Translations under genes and position numbers: made by a program
Assembly: GCA_949130495.1 (NCBI GenBank)
Contig: OX422211.1
Coordinates: 442,130,219-442,194,218, forward strand
Direction: 5' to 3'
Length of the DNA stretch: 64,000 bases
Source: Sambucus nigra
Lineage: Eukaryota > Streptophyta > Magnoliopsida > Dipsacales > Adoxaceae
The notes under the pieces: generated by a model
Database searches by the model: none
Told to the model about the DNA's origin: nothing
Seen by the model: the letters and a program-made list of their open reading frames with translations, nothing else
Shown here: positions 10,138-21,311 of the stretch, piece by piece
How positions within the stretch are numbered: the first letter of the stretch is position 1
Layout of the letters: each line of letters opens with the position of its first letter

Positions 10138-11330
10138 CTACTAACCTCTCCCTCGTCTTTCTTGAGGACAGTGGTGGGGTCGTCCCCTCCACTAGCCCTC
10201 ATTATAGCCGAGGGATCAACTTACCAAATAAATGGATTTAATAAAGTCTTCCCTCGTCTTTTTTGAGAACAGTGGTGGGGTCGTCCCCTCCACCGGCCCT
10301 CATTATAGCCGAGGGATCAACTTACCAAATTAATGGATTTAATAAAGTCTTCTCTCATCTTTTTTGAGAACAGTGGTGGGGTCTTCCCCTCCACTGGCCC
10401 TCATTATAGCCGAGGGATCAACTTACCAAATTAATAGATTTAATAGTCTTTCCTCGTCTTTTTTTTAGAACAGTGGTAGGGTCGTCCCCTCCACTGGCCC
10501 TCATTATAGCCGAGGGATCAACTTACCAAATTAATGGATTTAATAAAGTCTTCTCTCGTCTTTCTTGAGGACAGTGGTGGGGTCGTCCCCTCCACTGTCC
10601 CTCATTATAGCCGAGGGATCAACTTACCAAATAAATGGATTTAATAAAGTTTTCCCTCGTCTTTTTTGAGAACAGTGGTTGGGTCGTCCCCTCCACTGGC
10701 CCTCATTATAGCCGAGTGATCAACTTACCAAATTAATGAATTTAATAGTCTTCCCTCGTCTTTTTTTGAGAACAGTGGTGGGGTCGTCCCCTCCACTGGC
10801 CCTCATTATAGCCGAGGGATCAACTTACCAAATTAATGGATTTAATAAAGTTTTCCCTCGTCTTTCTTGAGAACAGTGGTGGGGTCGTCCCCTCCACTGG
10901 CCCTCATTATAGCCGAGGGATCAAATTACCAAATTAATGGCTTTAATAAAGTTTTCCCTTGTCTTTCTTGAGGACATTGGTGGGTTCGTCCCCTCCACTG
11001 ACCCTCATTATAGCCGAGGGTTCAACTTACCAAATTAATGGTTTTAATAAAGTTTTCCCTCGTCTTTCTTGAGGACAGTGGTGGGGTCGTCCCCTCCACT
11101 GGCCCTCATTATAGCCGAGGGATCAAATTACCAAATTAATGGCTTTAATAAAGTTTTCCCTCGTCTTTCTTGAGGACAGTGGTGGGGTCGTCCCCTCCAC
11201 TGGCCCTCATTATAGCCGAGGGATCAAATTACCAAATTAATGGCTTTAATAAAGTTTTCCCTCGTCTTTCTTGAGGACAGTGGTGGGGTCGTCCCCTCCA
11301 CTGGCCCTCATTATAGCCGAGGGTGGTTCT
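10138..11330. repeat. 100-bp tandem array, about 12 copies
   Basis: The unit contains CCTCGTCTTTCTTGAGGACA, GTGGGGTCGTCCCCTCCAC and CCCTCATTATAGCCGAGGG, then an AT-rich part ending TTTAATAAAG. Two segments are self-complementary (GTGGGG..CCCCTCCAC and CCCTC..GAGGG), so each unit can fold into two short hairpins. Later units are nearly identical, earlier ones more varied. No spacers, so not CRISPR. It separates the tail of the antisense gene from the end of integrase. Confidence 0.95.
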
Positions 11331-11464
11331 CTGTAGATGTTTCCATGCGTACTAGAACTGATAACCACAGGATGAGGGGAAACACTGATATTTCTCATTA
11401 ATTTTCCAAGTGTTCTGTTGGAGCAACTCTTATTACAATTATGGTCTATCAAGACCTTACAACA

Positions 11465-12538
11465 CTACTGATAGTATTTCTTCAAATGATCTGCATTCCA
11501 GGGGTTGGAAAAAGGTTCCCCTTCTAGGTTTTCTAGTCTATAGGTCCCAGGGACGACTTCATCGATGACCCTATATGGGTCATGCCAATTAGCATGAAGC
11601 TTGTTGGGCTTTTGCCAAGTCTTCTTGAGGACCAAGTCCCCCACTGCGATAGGCCTCTGTTTCACCCTCTGATTGTAAAACCTTGCGGTCCTCTACTGGT
11701 AGGAAGCCTGCCTTATCTCAGCGTTCTCCCTCCTTTCCTCAATCAGGTCTAAGTCGAGTCTCCTCTCTTCCGCATTTTTCTGGGGGTCATACATTTGGAC
11801 TCTATGCGTAGGAAACTCAATCTCGGTGGGGATGACGGCTTCTGAGCCATAAGCTAGCATGAATGGGGTCTCTCCGTTAGAGGTCCTCACTGTTGTCCTG
11901 TATGACCACAGCACGACATATAACTCCTCGACCCATCTTCCTTTTGCCTCCTCAAGCCTCTTCTTGATTCCATTTAGGATTGTTCTGTTCGTAACTTCTG
12001 TTTACCCACTGGCCTGAGGTCAGCCTGGGGTGGAGAAAAATTGTTTGATACTCACCCTTTCACAGTACTTCTGTAGAGAGGTATTCTTGAACTGAGTCTC
12101 GTTATCCGAGATGAGGGTGTTGGGGAGACCATATCTGCATATAATATTTTTCCAGATGAACTGGAAGGTCTTCTGCTCGGTGATCGTTACCATCGGCTCC
12201 GCTTCCACCCATTTTGAAAAATAGTCAATGGCTACGATGAGGAATCGATAGTTATTGATGGCCCTAGGCAAGGGTCCTACTAGGTCAATTCCCCACACTG
12301 CAAATGGGCATGGGGATGTAATGGAAGTAAGAGGCTGATGGGGCTGGTGAGGGATGGTGGCAAATCTTTTACATTTGTCACACTTTTTTACATATGCCGC
12401 TGCGTCTTTCCCCAAGGTCGGCCACCAGTATCCCTGGGTGATCACCCTCTCGCTAAGGATCTGCCCCCGATGTGGCTTGAGCACGATCCTTCGTGCACAT
12501 CTTGCAAAATGGAAGGGACTTCTGAGGGATGCACACAC
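11465..12538 (-). pseudogene. Integrase of element B
   Basis: In reading order: zinc-binding part ending in the CDKC pair (YVKKCDKCKRF), catalytic core with WGIDLVGPLP (first Asp), LISDNETQF (second Asp) and the region around TEVTNRTI that should hold the catalytic Glu, then the C-terminal part with VGDLVLKK and NADHLKKYYQ, ending at TGA/TAA near 11465. Stops at 12017, near 12000 and at 11693 break the frame. In the family it inserts the cDNA with a 5-bp stagger, as seen at this element's own ends. No chromodomain, as expected for Tat. Confidence 0.88.
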
Positions 12539-12627
12539 CTAAGCAAGGGGAGCAAAAACCCCTTTTTGTACAAGGTGTCTCCGATGACAGTGAATTTTGC
12601 AGCCCTGTGCCTCAGCTTCTTCCTTTC

Positions 12628-13722
12628 TTATCTTGCTTCTGGCATCTCACCCTCTTTAATGTATCTGATCAGAGGGTCCATCCACGAAGCTTCCTGAGAA
12701 ATATTTAGGCAATTGCTAAGTGTTCCCTCAGCGTCTTCAATAGTTGGCCGAAGCAAAATTTCTACTGGAACCGTCCTCCTGATGTCTGTCCTCGTTGCCG
12801 AGGCCAACCTAGCAAGGGCATCAGCACGACCATTGTTGAGTCTAGGTATCCTCTTTAATTTCATTTCTATGAAGCCTTTCAATAACGACCTCACCTTCTC
12901 AAAGTACTTAGCCATCCTCTCGTCCTTAGCCTCGTAGGCTCCTAGTATCTGATTCACTACTAGCCTTGAATCACCGTGGACCAAAATATGGTCGACACTA
13001 AGAGACTTGGCCAAGGAGAGGCCTGTTACCAAGGCCTCATATTCAGCCTCGTTGTTGGAGGCTTTGAAATTAAACCTCAGGGCGTACTCAATGTTTGTGC
13101 CGTCGGGTGCTGATACTATTAACCCAGCTCCGCTCCCGCTTTCGCAAGAGGACCCGTCGACGAAGAGACTCCACACGGTGCGTTCTTCTGAGAAACTTCC
13201 CTCGGAGAGGGATCCCTGTCTAAAGATGTATCTTCCCTCTTCGTTTTCAGCCGCTTTCCTTCTAGCGGTGCTTGTCTCAGCCCTATCTGCGGGTGTGTCG
13301 GTGGGCCTGTCTTGTTGTGCATCTGTCTTCCCGAGGGTCTCACCCTCGGCTTCATCATCCTCCCAAGTAAACTCAGCCACGAAATCCGCCAGCGCTTGCC
13401 CCTTAATGGCCGTCCTAGGCTGATACACAATGTCAAACTCCCCTAGCTCTATAGCCCAGGCCATTAACCTACCTGATTTTTTTGGCTTGTGTAGGACCTG
13501 CCTAAGAGGAGAGTTGATAAGGATGACCATTGTATGGGATTGGAAGTACGGCTTCATCTTCCGCGAGGCATGGATCAAGGCGTAGGCCAACTTCTCCATC
13601 CTCGGGTATCTTGGCTCTGCCCCCTGGAGTGCCTTGCTGTTAAAATACACAGGCTTCTGTATCCCGTCTTCGTCTCTCACAATGGCTGCACTGATGGCCG
13701 ACTCTGAGACGGCGAGGTACAC
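12628..13722 (-). pseudogene. RNase H region of B, including the extra (archaeal-type) RNase H of Tat elements
   Basis: The first part (YPRMEKLAYALIHASRKMKP, then WAIELGEFDIVYQPRTAIKG) is the usual RNase H/connection segment. After an acidic linker, a second RNase H follows with LFVDGSS, NNEAEYEAL, VHGDSRLVVNQ and NNGRADALA, giving the D-E-D-D set. Two RNase H units in one pol are a known hallmark of the Tat lineage. The frame is open for 364 codons. Upstream it is joined to reverse transcriptase by a frameshift near 13730, and roughly 80-100 codons expected there are missing. Confidence 0.88.
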
Positions 13723-14528
13723 ATAAAGTCGTTCACCTTGTTCAAGGCATCAACTCTCCCTGTGAGTCTCTGAACGTCTTTAATGGACCTGGGGGTCTTC
13801 ATCTCAACAAGGGCCTTTATCTTTTCAGGATTGGCCTCGATGCCTCTTTGGTTGACAATGAACCCCAAGAACTTCCCTGCTCCGACCCCGAAGACACACT
13901 TGGCCGGATTAAGCTTCATCTGGTACTTGTCCATCGTATTAAAGGTCCTCTACAGGTCTGCCACATGATCCTCTGCCTTCAGACTCCTAGTCAGCATGTC
14001 ATCTACGTAGACCTCCATAGACTTCCCAATTTGGTCTTCAAATATTTTATTTACGAGGCGCTGGTACGTTGCCCCCTCATTTTTGAGGCCAAAGGGCATG
14101 ACCCTGTAATAGTATGTCCCCTTGTCAGTGATGAAGGCTGTCCTCTCCAAGTCTTCAGGGTTCATGAAGATCTGGTTATACCCTGAGTAGGCATCCATGA
14201 AGCTCATGAGCTCATGGCCTACAGTAGCGTCTACCATCTGGTCGATGCGGGGGAGAGGGAAGCTATCTTTGGGGCAGTGCTTATTGAGTTCTGTGAAGTC
14301 CACGCACATTCTCCACTTGCCGTTGGCCTTTGGGACAATGACTGCATTGGACAGCCATTCAGGGTAGATGACCTCTCTGATAAATTCAGCGTCTTCTAAT
14401 TTTTTGACCTCGTCCCTGATGACCTCATACTTTTCTCTGGAGTAAATTCTCCTTTTTTGCTTTATCGGCTTCACTCCCTCTACCACATTGAGCTTGTGGC
14501 ACATGATTTCAGGGTCAATCCCCTGCAT
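13723..14528 (-). pseudogene. Reverse transcriptase of element B
   Basis: Motifs in order: KWRMCVDFTELNKHCPKD, FPLPRIDQMVDATVGHELMS, FMDAYSGYNQI, VMPFGLKNEGATYQRLV, VYVDDM (YxDD catalytic pair) and KLNPAKCVFGVGAGKFLGF. The AGATYQ block reads EGATYQ. A TAG at 13948-13950, probably from CAG, interrupts it. It copies the genomic RNA into DNA in the family. The part after TGRVDALNK is deleted. Confidence 0.9.
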
Positions 14529-14555
14529 ATCTACATGACTCCATGCGAAGACGCT

Positions 14556-15422
14556 TCACCTTCTCCTTAACAGTTTAACGAGGTCTTCCTTGATATTGGG
14601 CTTCAGAGACTTGCCGACTTGGATGGTTTTTTCCGGGTCATCCTCATCGAGGATGATGGATTCTACCTCTTCCGCGGCCTCTCCTTTATTTAGCTTCGTC
14701 TCATCCCTGGGGTCTAGGGTATCCATATTGTAAGTGGTCGTAGCCCTCTTGTGAGCCTCCCTTTCTTCAGCGGAGTTGTAGTAACATTCTCGCGCTGCCG
14801 TCTGGTCTCCCTGAACTTCCCCCACCCCGTAAGGGGTAGGAAATTTGATCATCTGATGGACCGTAGACGGCACAGCTTCAAACCCCTTGAGGGCCACACG
14901 CCCCAGTATGATGTTGTAGGCCGAAAACACATGCTCATCCATCACAAAGAAACTGACCTTTTTGGTGAGCCATCTCGGCCACTCGTCCCCCATCCTCACA
15001 TCGACCTCATATACCCCAAGGGGATGAACCTTTTCCCCACTGAACCCAATCAATGGATGATGCTAGGGGGCGAGCCTAGCAAGGCTGAGACCTAAAGCTT
15101 TGCAGCACGGCCAAAACATCACGTCTGCAGATGAGCCCCCATCTATTAGGATCCTAGGCACCTCGCATCCGTGCACCCTGGTAGTGACGACGAGAGGGTC
15201 GTTATGTGGGGCTGAGAGGCCTTTGAAGTCCATTCTTGAAAATCCCACTATCAGTGTGTCTCTATCAACCTTCTTCCTCTTTTCTGACTTGACCTCCAGG
15301 GAGGTTGTGTGTACCGTCTTCGTCACTGCCTTGGCCTCATCCACATGGGCCTTCCTGTCGGTGACTTCAGACCCTCCTCCTGCAAGACCCCCGGGGATCA
15401 TTCCCACTCTGAGCGAGATCAT
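14556..15422 (-). pseudogene. Aspartic protease region of element B
   Basis: RILIDGGSSADVMFW gives an active site of D-G-G-S type, the form usual in Tat elements in place of D-[ST]-G. It continues with VSFFVMDEHVFSAYNIILGR, the second half of the fold, and a long acidic linker to reverse transcriptase. It has the same reading frame as gag. Stops at 15063 and 14556 interrupt it. It would cleave Gag-Pol during particle maturation. Confidence 0.82.
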
Positions 15423-15566
15423 ATTAAGCCTCTTGACAGGGCCATGGTCGTCTCTCGGCGGGAGGCCAGGGTCGTCCCCTCTTTTTTGAGGACCTTCTCT
15501 ACATGCATCGCCTCGCTTCTTTCTGGGGTCGTCCCCTCGGCCCCTCTTGAAGGCGCCTTTGTCGAC

Positions 15567-17249
15567 TTACTTTTTGAGCTTCCCTTCCTTCAGCATCTTC
15601 TCAATCTCATCTTTCAGAGCAAAGCATTTGTCCGTTACGTGGCCGTGGTCTTGGTGAAACTCACACCACATGTTCTTATTCCTCTTGTCGGGGGCTGCCC
15701 TCAGCTTCTCAGGCCACTTCAGGGACCGGTCACTCTTTATCTCATTGAGAATCTGTTCACAACTGACCGTTAGAGGGATGTAACCAGCGAACTTGTCATC
15801 CATGGACCTCTTCTTCCCCTCTTTGTTCTTCTTAGGGTATTTACCCCCACTAGCACCTCCTTTTTCGTCTTCATATTTTGCAGCCATCGCCTCTTCGGCG
15901 TTCATCACCTTTCCTGCTGTCGACAGCAGCTCAGCCATCGTCCTCGGAGGGTCTTCAGCAAGCTTCCATAACAGCTTCCCCTTTTGGAGTCCTCCAATCA
16001 GGGCTGTCATAGCTATGCTCTCCTCATAGTCTTCCACCTCCAGCTTCTCTTTATTGAATCTGGCTATGTAGTACCTCAGACTCTCATTCTTCCCCTGCTT
16101 AACATAGAGCAGGTGGGTGGTCTTCTTCTGTGGCCTCACCCCAAAGCAAAAGTTGTGGATGAACAGGTCTGCCAACTGCTTAAAGTTTTCAATGGAGTTT
16201 TTTGGAAGAGACGTGTACCAGACGTGTGCAGCCCCTGTCAGGGTACCAGAAAAGGCATGACACCTCATCTCGTCTGAGATAGAGTATATGTCTGCTGCTG
16301 ATTGATACATCTCCACGTGGTGGACGGGGTTGGTGCTCCCGTCATATCTTGGGGTGACCACAGGTGGCTTGAACTTTGATGGCGTGGGGAAGTTGACTAT
16401 CTTTGCCACAAAGGGTGAGCCTATGGTGTATCCCCTCTGAAGAGGGTCCCGACTCTTTAGTATATCACCGATCTTATCCTCTAACCGCTGGATTGAGTCA
16501 TTCCAGGGCCTCACAGGATCGGCTTGGACGATGTTATCCCCTGCCGCCTCTTTAAGGTGGACGGGAGGTTCTGCCGCAGCGGGCCTGTGTCGGCTATTTA
16601 CTTCCCTTTGGACGTCATCTCGTCCTTGGGGTCGGCCATCTGCTGCCTCCCTCTTGGACCTTGAAGCACTTCTTGACCTGGACAATTGTTCCCGCAGGTT
16701 ATTTACTGGGCCCAGCCTCTCAAAGGCTGACCCCCTGATTAAGCGATCAAAAGCAGAGCCTCTCGGGCGATCATCAGGATTTGGTCTCCCTCACTTTCCT
16801 CTACTATCTTGGAGAGGTCGTATAGTATTGTTGGAGACCTCATATGGTTCCCAGCACTCTATCGGGGCCTCCTCTCCCTCCGGATCGTCATAACTGTCCT
16901 CGGGGCATGGGTTTCCTTGCCTCCCCAGGCGTAGACGCCGGGGGTCAGCAACATCCCTACGCCGCTGAGGAGGTGGCAGGTCTTTCTGCGGTGCCTGGGG
17001 TAGTCCCCTGGCCTCATGCTGTCCTGGAGCTGCTGCCGGAGTAATCATCTCAGGTGAAACCCCTGGTGCTCTTAGTATATTCTGGCTTAGAGCTGTGAAC
17101 TGCTCCTGCATCATCCACTGGCTTGCTGCCAGAGACTTTAAGGCTGCCGCCACATCAGCCATCTCAGACTGAGGCGGTGGCTGACTGGAACTGGGTCTTC
17201 CCCCATCATCCGGCGGGGGAAGTGGCAGTGGTGGCATTTCAGGTGCCAT
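15567..17249 (-). pseudogene. Gag of element B
   Basis: From ATG at 17249: a Pro-rich N-terminus (MAPEMPPLPLPPPDD), a helical stretch MADVAAALKSLAASQWMMQE, then the retrotransposon gag core (HAFSGTLTGAAHVWYTSLP, NFKQLADLFIHNFCFG) and a CHHC knuckle (CEFHQDHGHVTDKC). A stop (TGA, 16791) splits it; the frame continues on both sides. It ends at TAA 15567, and protease follows in the same frame. The junction reads AAAAAGTAAGTC, which contains a donor-like GTAAGT. In the family Gag forms the particle and binds the RNA. Confidence 0.9.
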
Positions 17250-17411
17250 GTGTTTGAGATATGAAAAGCTGAACTGAAGAAAAGACTGGTGAGCTTGAGA
17301 ACCTTAGTGGGTCTCTTTCAATGGTGAAACATCTCCTCTCAGGGGGAGTGCTGGCTCACCACCAGAGTGCCCAGTGAGGTCAAGCTGTACAAAGGAAGAT
17401 ATGTCTTCTCG

Positions 17412-17429
17412 TTCCCACAGGCGGCGCCA
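17412..17429 (-). promoter_or_regulatory. Primer binding site of element B
   Basis: The minus strand reads TGGCGCCGCCTGTGGGAA, three bases after the LTR end. TGGCGCC is the start of the primer sites of Tat/Athila-type elements, usually ascribed to tRNA-Asp; the exact tRNA is inference. The leader from here to the gag ATG (17250-17411) is short and noncoding. Confidence 0.75.
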
Positions 17430-17432
17430 AAC

Positions 17433-18306
17433 TGATGATGCTAAGATTTAGCATCATCGGATAAGTGATAATGAGCTCAAACAGTAGTAACCATGGCAGC
17501 CAAAGGGGTGTATAAATGTATAAGTATGTAAAAGGGGATGAGTATAAGAGGAATAAGACAATGATGTATAGTGGTTCAGCCAATTTGGCCTACATCCACT
17601 GTGAGTGTGTGATCCACTAAGTATGGGCACTAACGGCCTTGGATACAATGCACATAAGTTCCTCTCTCTCTCTACTGTGTGTACAAGCAAAGTTTCAGCT
17701 AGGGTTGCCATGAATTGATCGATCCCTCCAAGGGTTGCAGGTGACAAGTATATATAGGTCTTGGGGGGTGTAGTGTACCCCTAAGTATGCATGGTGCATG
17801 TGAATGATGATCTAGCCAATCCCCTGTTGACACCTGTAGATGCCAAATGATGACATAATATTCCCTCACGTGAGGGTGTGATTTTGTTATAACGGTCTCC
17901 CATGTGCCATGTGAGCCTCACGCGCACTGTTCCACGCGTCTCCCAAACCACGCGCTGTGATGATGTCACCCTCGGCCTAGGAGCCGAGGCCGAGGGCAAA
18001 GTTCCTTCCAGTAGCGAGTATGGCCCAATTCTGGCCTCGTGCTGTCGGCCCCTCGTAGGGTCGTCTGGAGCCCGGTGAAGGGTCGGCCCCTCGTAGGGTC
18101 GTCTGGAGCCTGGTGAAGGGTCGGCCCCTCGTAGGGTCGTCTGGATCCTGGTGAAGGATCGGCCCCTCGTAGGGTCGTCTGGAACCTAGTGAAGGGTCGG
18201 CCCCTCTGAGGGGTCGTCTTGAGTCTGATGAAGGGTCGGCCCCTGGGGGGTCGTCCGTTTGGAGGTAACCTTCAGCCAGGCCGAGGATATAAACGGGTAT
18301 ATCAAC
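17433..18306 (-). repeat. 5' LTR of element B
   Basis: Same content and order as 6265-7098, with six instead of five 39-bp units. Followed by ACTGT at 18307-18311. Confidence 0.92.
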
Positions 18307-19290
18307 TGTTGGGGACTTTTATCGTTTGTACCGGTGGCGAAAGGCCAATCGACAATCGAGGAAGTCTCTTTCTCTACAGGCGGTGTGTTAGGTCTTGAAT
18401 GGCCTGACCAGTGATATGGTAAGACTTTTTCCTTCTTCAGTCTTGGTCTTTATGTTCTCTTATTCCATATTGACTTATATCTGGTGGGGATTTCTCAGGT
18501 GACCTTTTACCCTTGAGGATGGTTGTTCAGGACACGGGGTCGACTGGGGTGAATGCACAGATGAGACATTTATTGACGCATGAGTTTGGACACTCCTGGT
18601 ATCTCGGGGAGAAGGTGGTTCGACAGCTTACTAATAAGTGGTGGTGCCACTTACGACGCCCTCTATGTCTATGAGGTGAGAGAGGATGTTGCCGGAGTAT
18701 ACGAGGATTGCGGCGATGATTGGCGAGCCCTATCTATTATAGACCGATACAGCTATGCCGTATGATTATATGGACTTCGTGACGAGTTGGATGATGGCAC
18801 CTAGCATATATGATGCGCTGCCTTTCCCTCCTGCGGATTCGAGTCAGCCAGTGGGGTCCTCCCACAGTGGTGGTGGTCTGTCGACATCTGCAACGACTAC
18901 GACTTCAGAGGTTCCCTTTGTACGATTGCATACCCCTTCTTACAACATTTGGCGGGCTGATGGAGGGATGGTGCCTATGTTGCATCGTCCTCATGCGATG
19001 GACCCAGAGTAGTTGGGCTTGACAGAGGAGGTCCTTCGTTATGTGGTGAACCTTTTTGGTCCTTTCTTCTTTCTTTTCTAGTTTCTTTTGATCTTCTTTG
19101 CATGATACTGAGTCTGCCTTTTCTTGTAGCATTAGGGACTGGATATCTTCAGAGACTGCCCATATTCGAGATGTGGTTCCCATTCCTTCTTGCTTGGTGC
19201 CATCTGCCTCATCTGGGGAGGAGTCTGGTTCAGCTAGCGGTGGTGTGTCATAACGCCGCAGGGGAAATAGAGTGTGTCGCAGGGATGGGA
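18307..19290 (+). pseudogene. Antisense PMD gene of element A, part 2 (after the B insertion)
   Basis: Starting in the duplicated ACTGT, the frame of part 1 continues with GDFYRLYRWRKANRQSRK. A phase-1 intron at 18419-18498 (ATG/GTAAGA donor, TTTCTCAG acceptor) keeps the frame into DLLPLRMVVQDTGS and HSWYLGEKVVRQ, segments typical of the C-terminal half of long PMD proteins. Stops occur at about 18388 and 18684; the next readable block is YDYMDFVTSWMMAPSIYDAL (about 18758). The tail is Ser/Thr-rich and ends in basic RRRGNRVCRRDGSS near 19290. How many terminal exons there are is unclear. Confidence 0.6.
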
Positions 19291-19672
19291 GCTCTTAGAG
19301 AGAGAGGGGAAGGGTAGGTGAGAGAGAGAGAGAGAGAATGTGGGTTCAGGCTGAGTCCCGTTGTTTTTCTGCTTTTCTTTATTTACTACAAAATTGATGT
19401 AACACAAAGAAATATCTATGCAATGCAATGGAGTTTTTTATTATCTTCTGTTAGTAATGAATGAATGAATGCATATGCGCTTTTTACTTTGCTGCTGAGA
19501 CCTTAAATATAAGTATTTTTGGGATTTGAAGGAAAGTTTTATTTAAAATGAGAAATTTTATAAAGATGGAAAGGGATTTTGAAATTCTGTTGAGAATATC
19601 AATTTATTGAGTCTTCTGATTTTTTTTATTTTGTCAAAAGAGGAAAAAGGTTAGTTTCTAAAAATAGGGGGT
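19291..19672. other. Spacer between the two antisense genes of A
   Basis: It contains a (GA)8 run at 19321-19337 and AT-rich sequence. It probably holds the 3' end of the PMD transcript; AATAAA is not clear. Confidence 0.4.
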
Positions 19673-19708
19673 TGCCGATCGGCAAGCCCCTTGTCCTACC
19701 TATCGACA
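19673..19708 (+). promoter_or_regulatory. Palindrome pair upstream of the second antisense gene
   Basis: TGCCGATCGGCA at 19673 (perfect 12-bp palindrome) and TACCTATCGACA at 19697, 24 bp apart as in the LTR and PMD promoters. They lie about 120-145 bp upstream of the TATA box at 19828. Confidence 0.6.
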
Positions 19709-19827
19709 GGTCAGTCCAGTCTAATCAATCAAGGCTTTGATTGGTACTCTCTTCAGCTTTTGATACCTTGTGGAGGAGGATTCCCTCCGATTTTTGCAAG
19801 GGTTGTGTCTTTTATGAGGTTCTCAAG

Positions 19828-19835
19828 TATAAAAA
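19828..19835 (+). promoter_or_regulatory. TATA box of the second antisense gene
   Basis: AGTATAAAAAGGGG, 67 bases before the ATG at 19895, with a CACACCTTCACATTC leader between. The context is almost the same as the TATA boxes at 5081 and in the LTRs. Confidence 0.7.
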
Positions 19836-19894
19836 GGGGTAAGGGTGGAGTGTTTTCATCACACCTTCACATTCTTATTTTCTTATTATGTGAG

Positions 19895-21180
19895 ATGGCT
19901 CTCCTTGGTAGTGTTGAGTTTTCCAACTACCTCGAGACTTTGGAGGTGATGTGCTCCTACAACGTCGACTACGTTGCTTTCAACATGCGTCGAGTATCTT
20001 TATGGCGTAATCGGCCCATAGAGTGGAACATGCTGATGGCGGCGGTACAATTTTGGTACCCCGAAGACCATGTATTCCGCTTTGTCTTGGAAGAAGTTTG
20101 TCCGAATTATGAGTAATTTTCTTCCATGTTGGATGTAAATCCTAATGTGGAGGCTGCTATGCTTGAGTTTTCTCGGTCTCCTGGGGAGTTATTGGCTAGA
20201 CTTCTCCGCGTCTCGCCTTCAACGGGCAGATCTTTGGTTACTGGAGGAATGATTTCCCTTCCAGCGGTGCCGCGGTCCGTCTATTTGCAGGAGGTTGGTG
20301 ATGCTGGATATGCTAAAGCCGTCGTTGTGGGCTTGGTTTCGAAAGTGCTGCTGGTGATTGAGGAATTTAGTGGACCCACAACTTGTAGCCATTACTTCAT
20401 GGATGTTATACCATCGCAATCATGCGGTGGTGAAACTGGCGGAGACTTTGAATTTCCTGGATGCCTGGCGAGAAGGTCGTTCTGACTTTCTGAGGGGTAG
20501 CCTTGTGATGCTGTTCACGTGGTTATCTGAAAGATTTCATCTGATGACTCTTCCGAAATCTCCTTTGTCGGATGTGCCCAACTTCTTTTTGTGCCATTTC
20601 ATTAGTGTTGGTATGGATATCGAGAGCTGGGAGAACTGGTTTTTAGAGCATGGGGCTCTAAATCTACACTGATCAGTGCCTTGGTGGGGACAGCTGCTGC
20701 CTATTCTAGAGCTGGGGGAATACCAGTACGTTCGGCTGGTTGGTCTCATACATACCTCTTTCTATTTCCCTTGGCGGCTTCTGTGCCAATTTGGTTGGGA
20801 GCAGATCGTTCCACCTCGGACACTAGAATTCTTTCCGGTAGAATATCTGACAGAACGTCTGTGCATGCGGCTTGGCTCTTTATGGGAGAGTCGGCGTCCG
20901 TCGACCCGTCCTTCTCAGTCCGTTGGGAGAGTCTAGCACATCCCCAGGGATTATATGAAGTGGTTGTGGAGAAGAATAGTTAGCAAGACATTGGTAGTGG
21001 AGACTGGACAAAGGTGGTTATCTTATCTGATACCATGGAGGGAGGCGCTGTGATTTTTTTGAGGTTGGTTCGAGCTTATCGATCCATGGAGCGTCTGCGA
21101 CATTCTATTAAGGCAGGGGAAGCTTGGGGACCCCATGATGTAGATGATGCTGGAGTGGGCTCCTCTGATAGATGTGGGTA
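19895..21180 (+). pseudogene. Antisense accessory gene 2 of element A: plant transposase-like protein (resembles DUF7745 type)
   Basis: The frame opens at 19895 with MALLGSVEFSNYLETLEVM. RPIEWNMLMAAVQFWYPEDH followed by VFRFVLEEVCPNYE resembles the 'fWDP..vFrF...ELcPT.EEf' core of a plant family found in Tat elements (DUF7745-like). Further on come LFTWLSERFHLM, VPWWGQLLP and EYQYVRLVGLIHTSFYFP, again in the order expected. Stops at 20114 (TAA) and 20670 (TGA) and a frameshift near 20350-20410 break it. The tail ends near 21180. It looks single-exon, unlike the PMD gene. The family call is from memory of the motif pattern, not a search. Function unknown. Confidence 0.6.
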
Positions 21181-21311
21181 GGACTCTTGGAGAGTTTGTT
21201 TTGTAATGGGGAATAAATTTGAGAATTTATTTGGCTTTTTAGAAAGGTAGGGGTGAAGGGAGTTATCCATTCCTTTTCTTATGTAATTGCACTGTAATTT
21301 CTTATTAACGA

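Larger units (their letters stand above)
6265..18306 (-). mobile_element. Element B: Tat-lineage LTR retrotransposon, complete structure, nested in A
   Basis: It spans 12.04 kb with LTRs of 834 and 874 bp and an ACTGT duplication. In minus-strand order: 5' LTR, primer site TGGCGCCGCCTGTGGGAA, gag with CHHC knuckle, protease, reverse transcriptase, two RNase H domains, integrase, a 100-bp minisatellite, an antisense gene, 3' LTR. The gag-pol frames have only a handful of stops plus one frameshift with deletion between reverse transcriptase and RNase H. The LTRs differ by only a few changes per 300 bases plus one repeat unit. It is therefore clearly younger than A, as the nesting requires. It is not autonomous in its present state. 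Confidence 0.93.

Noticed and set aside
10138..11330. CRISPR-like regular array
   Set aside because: Whole units are tandemly repeated without unique spacers, and the setting is a plant retrotransposon.
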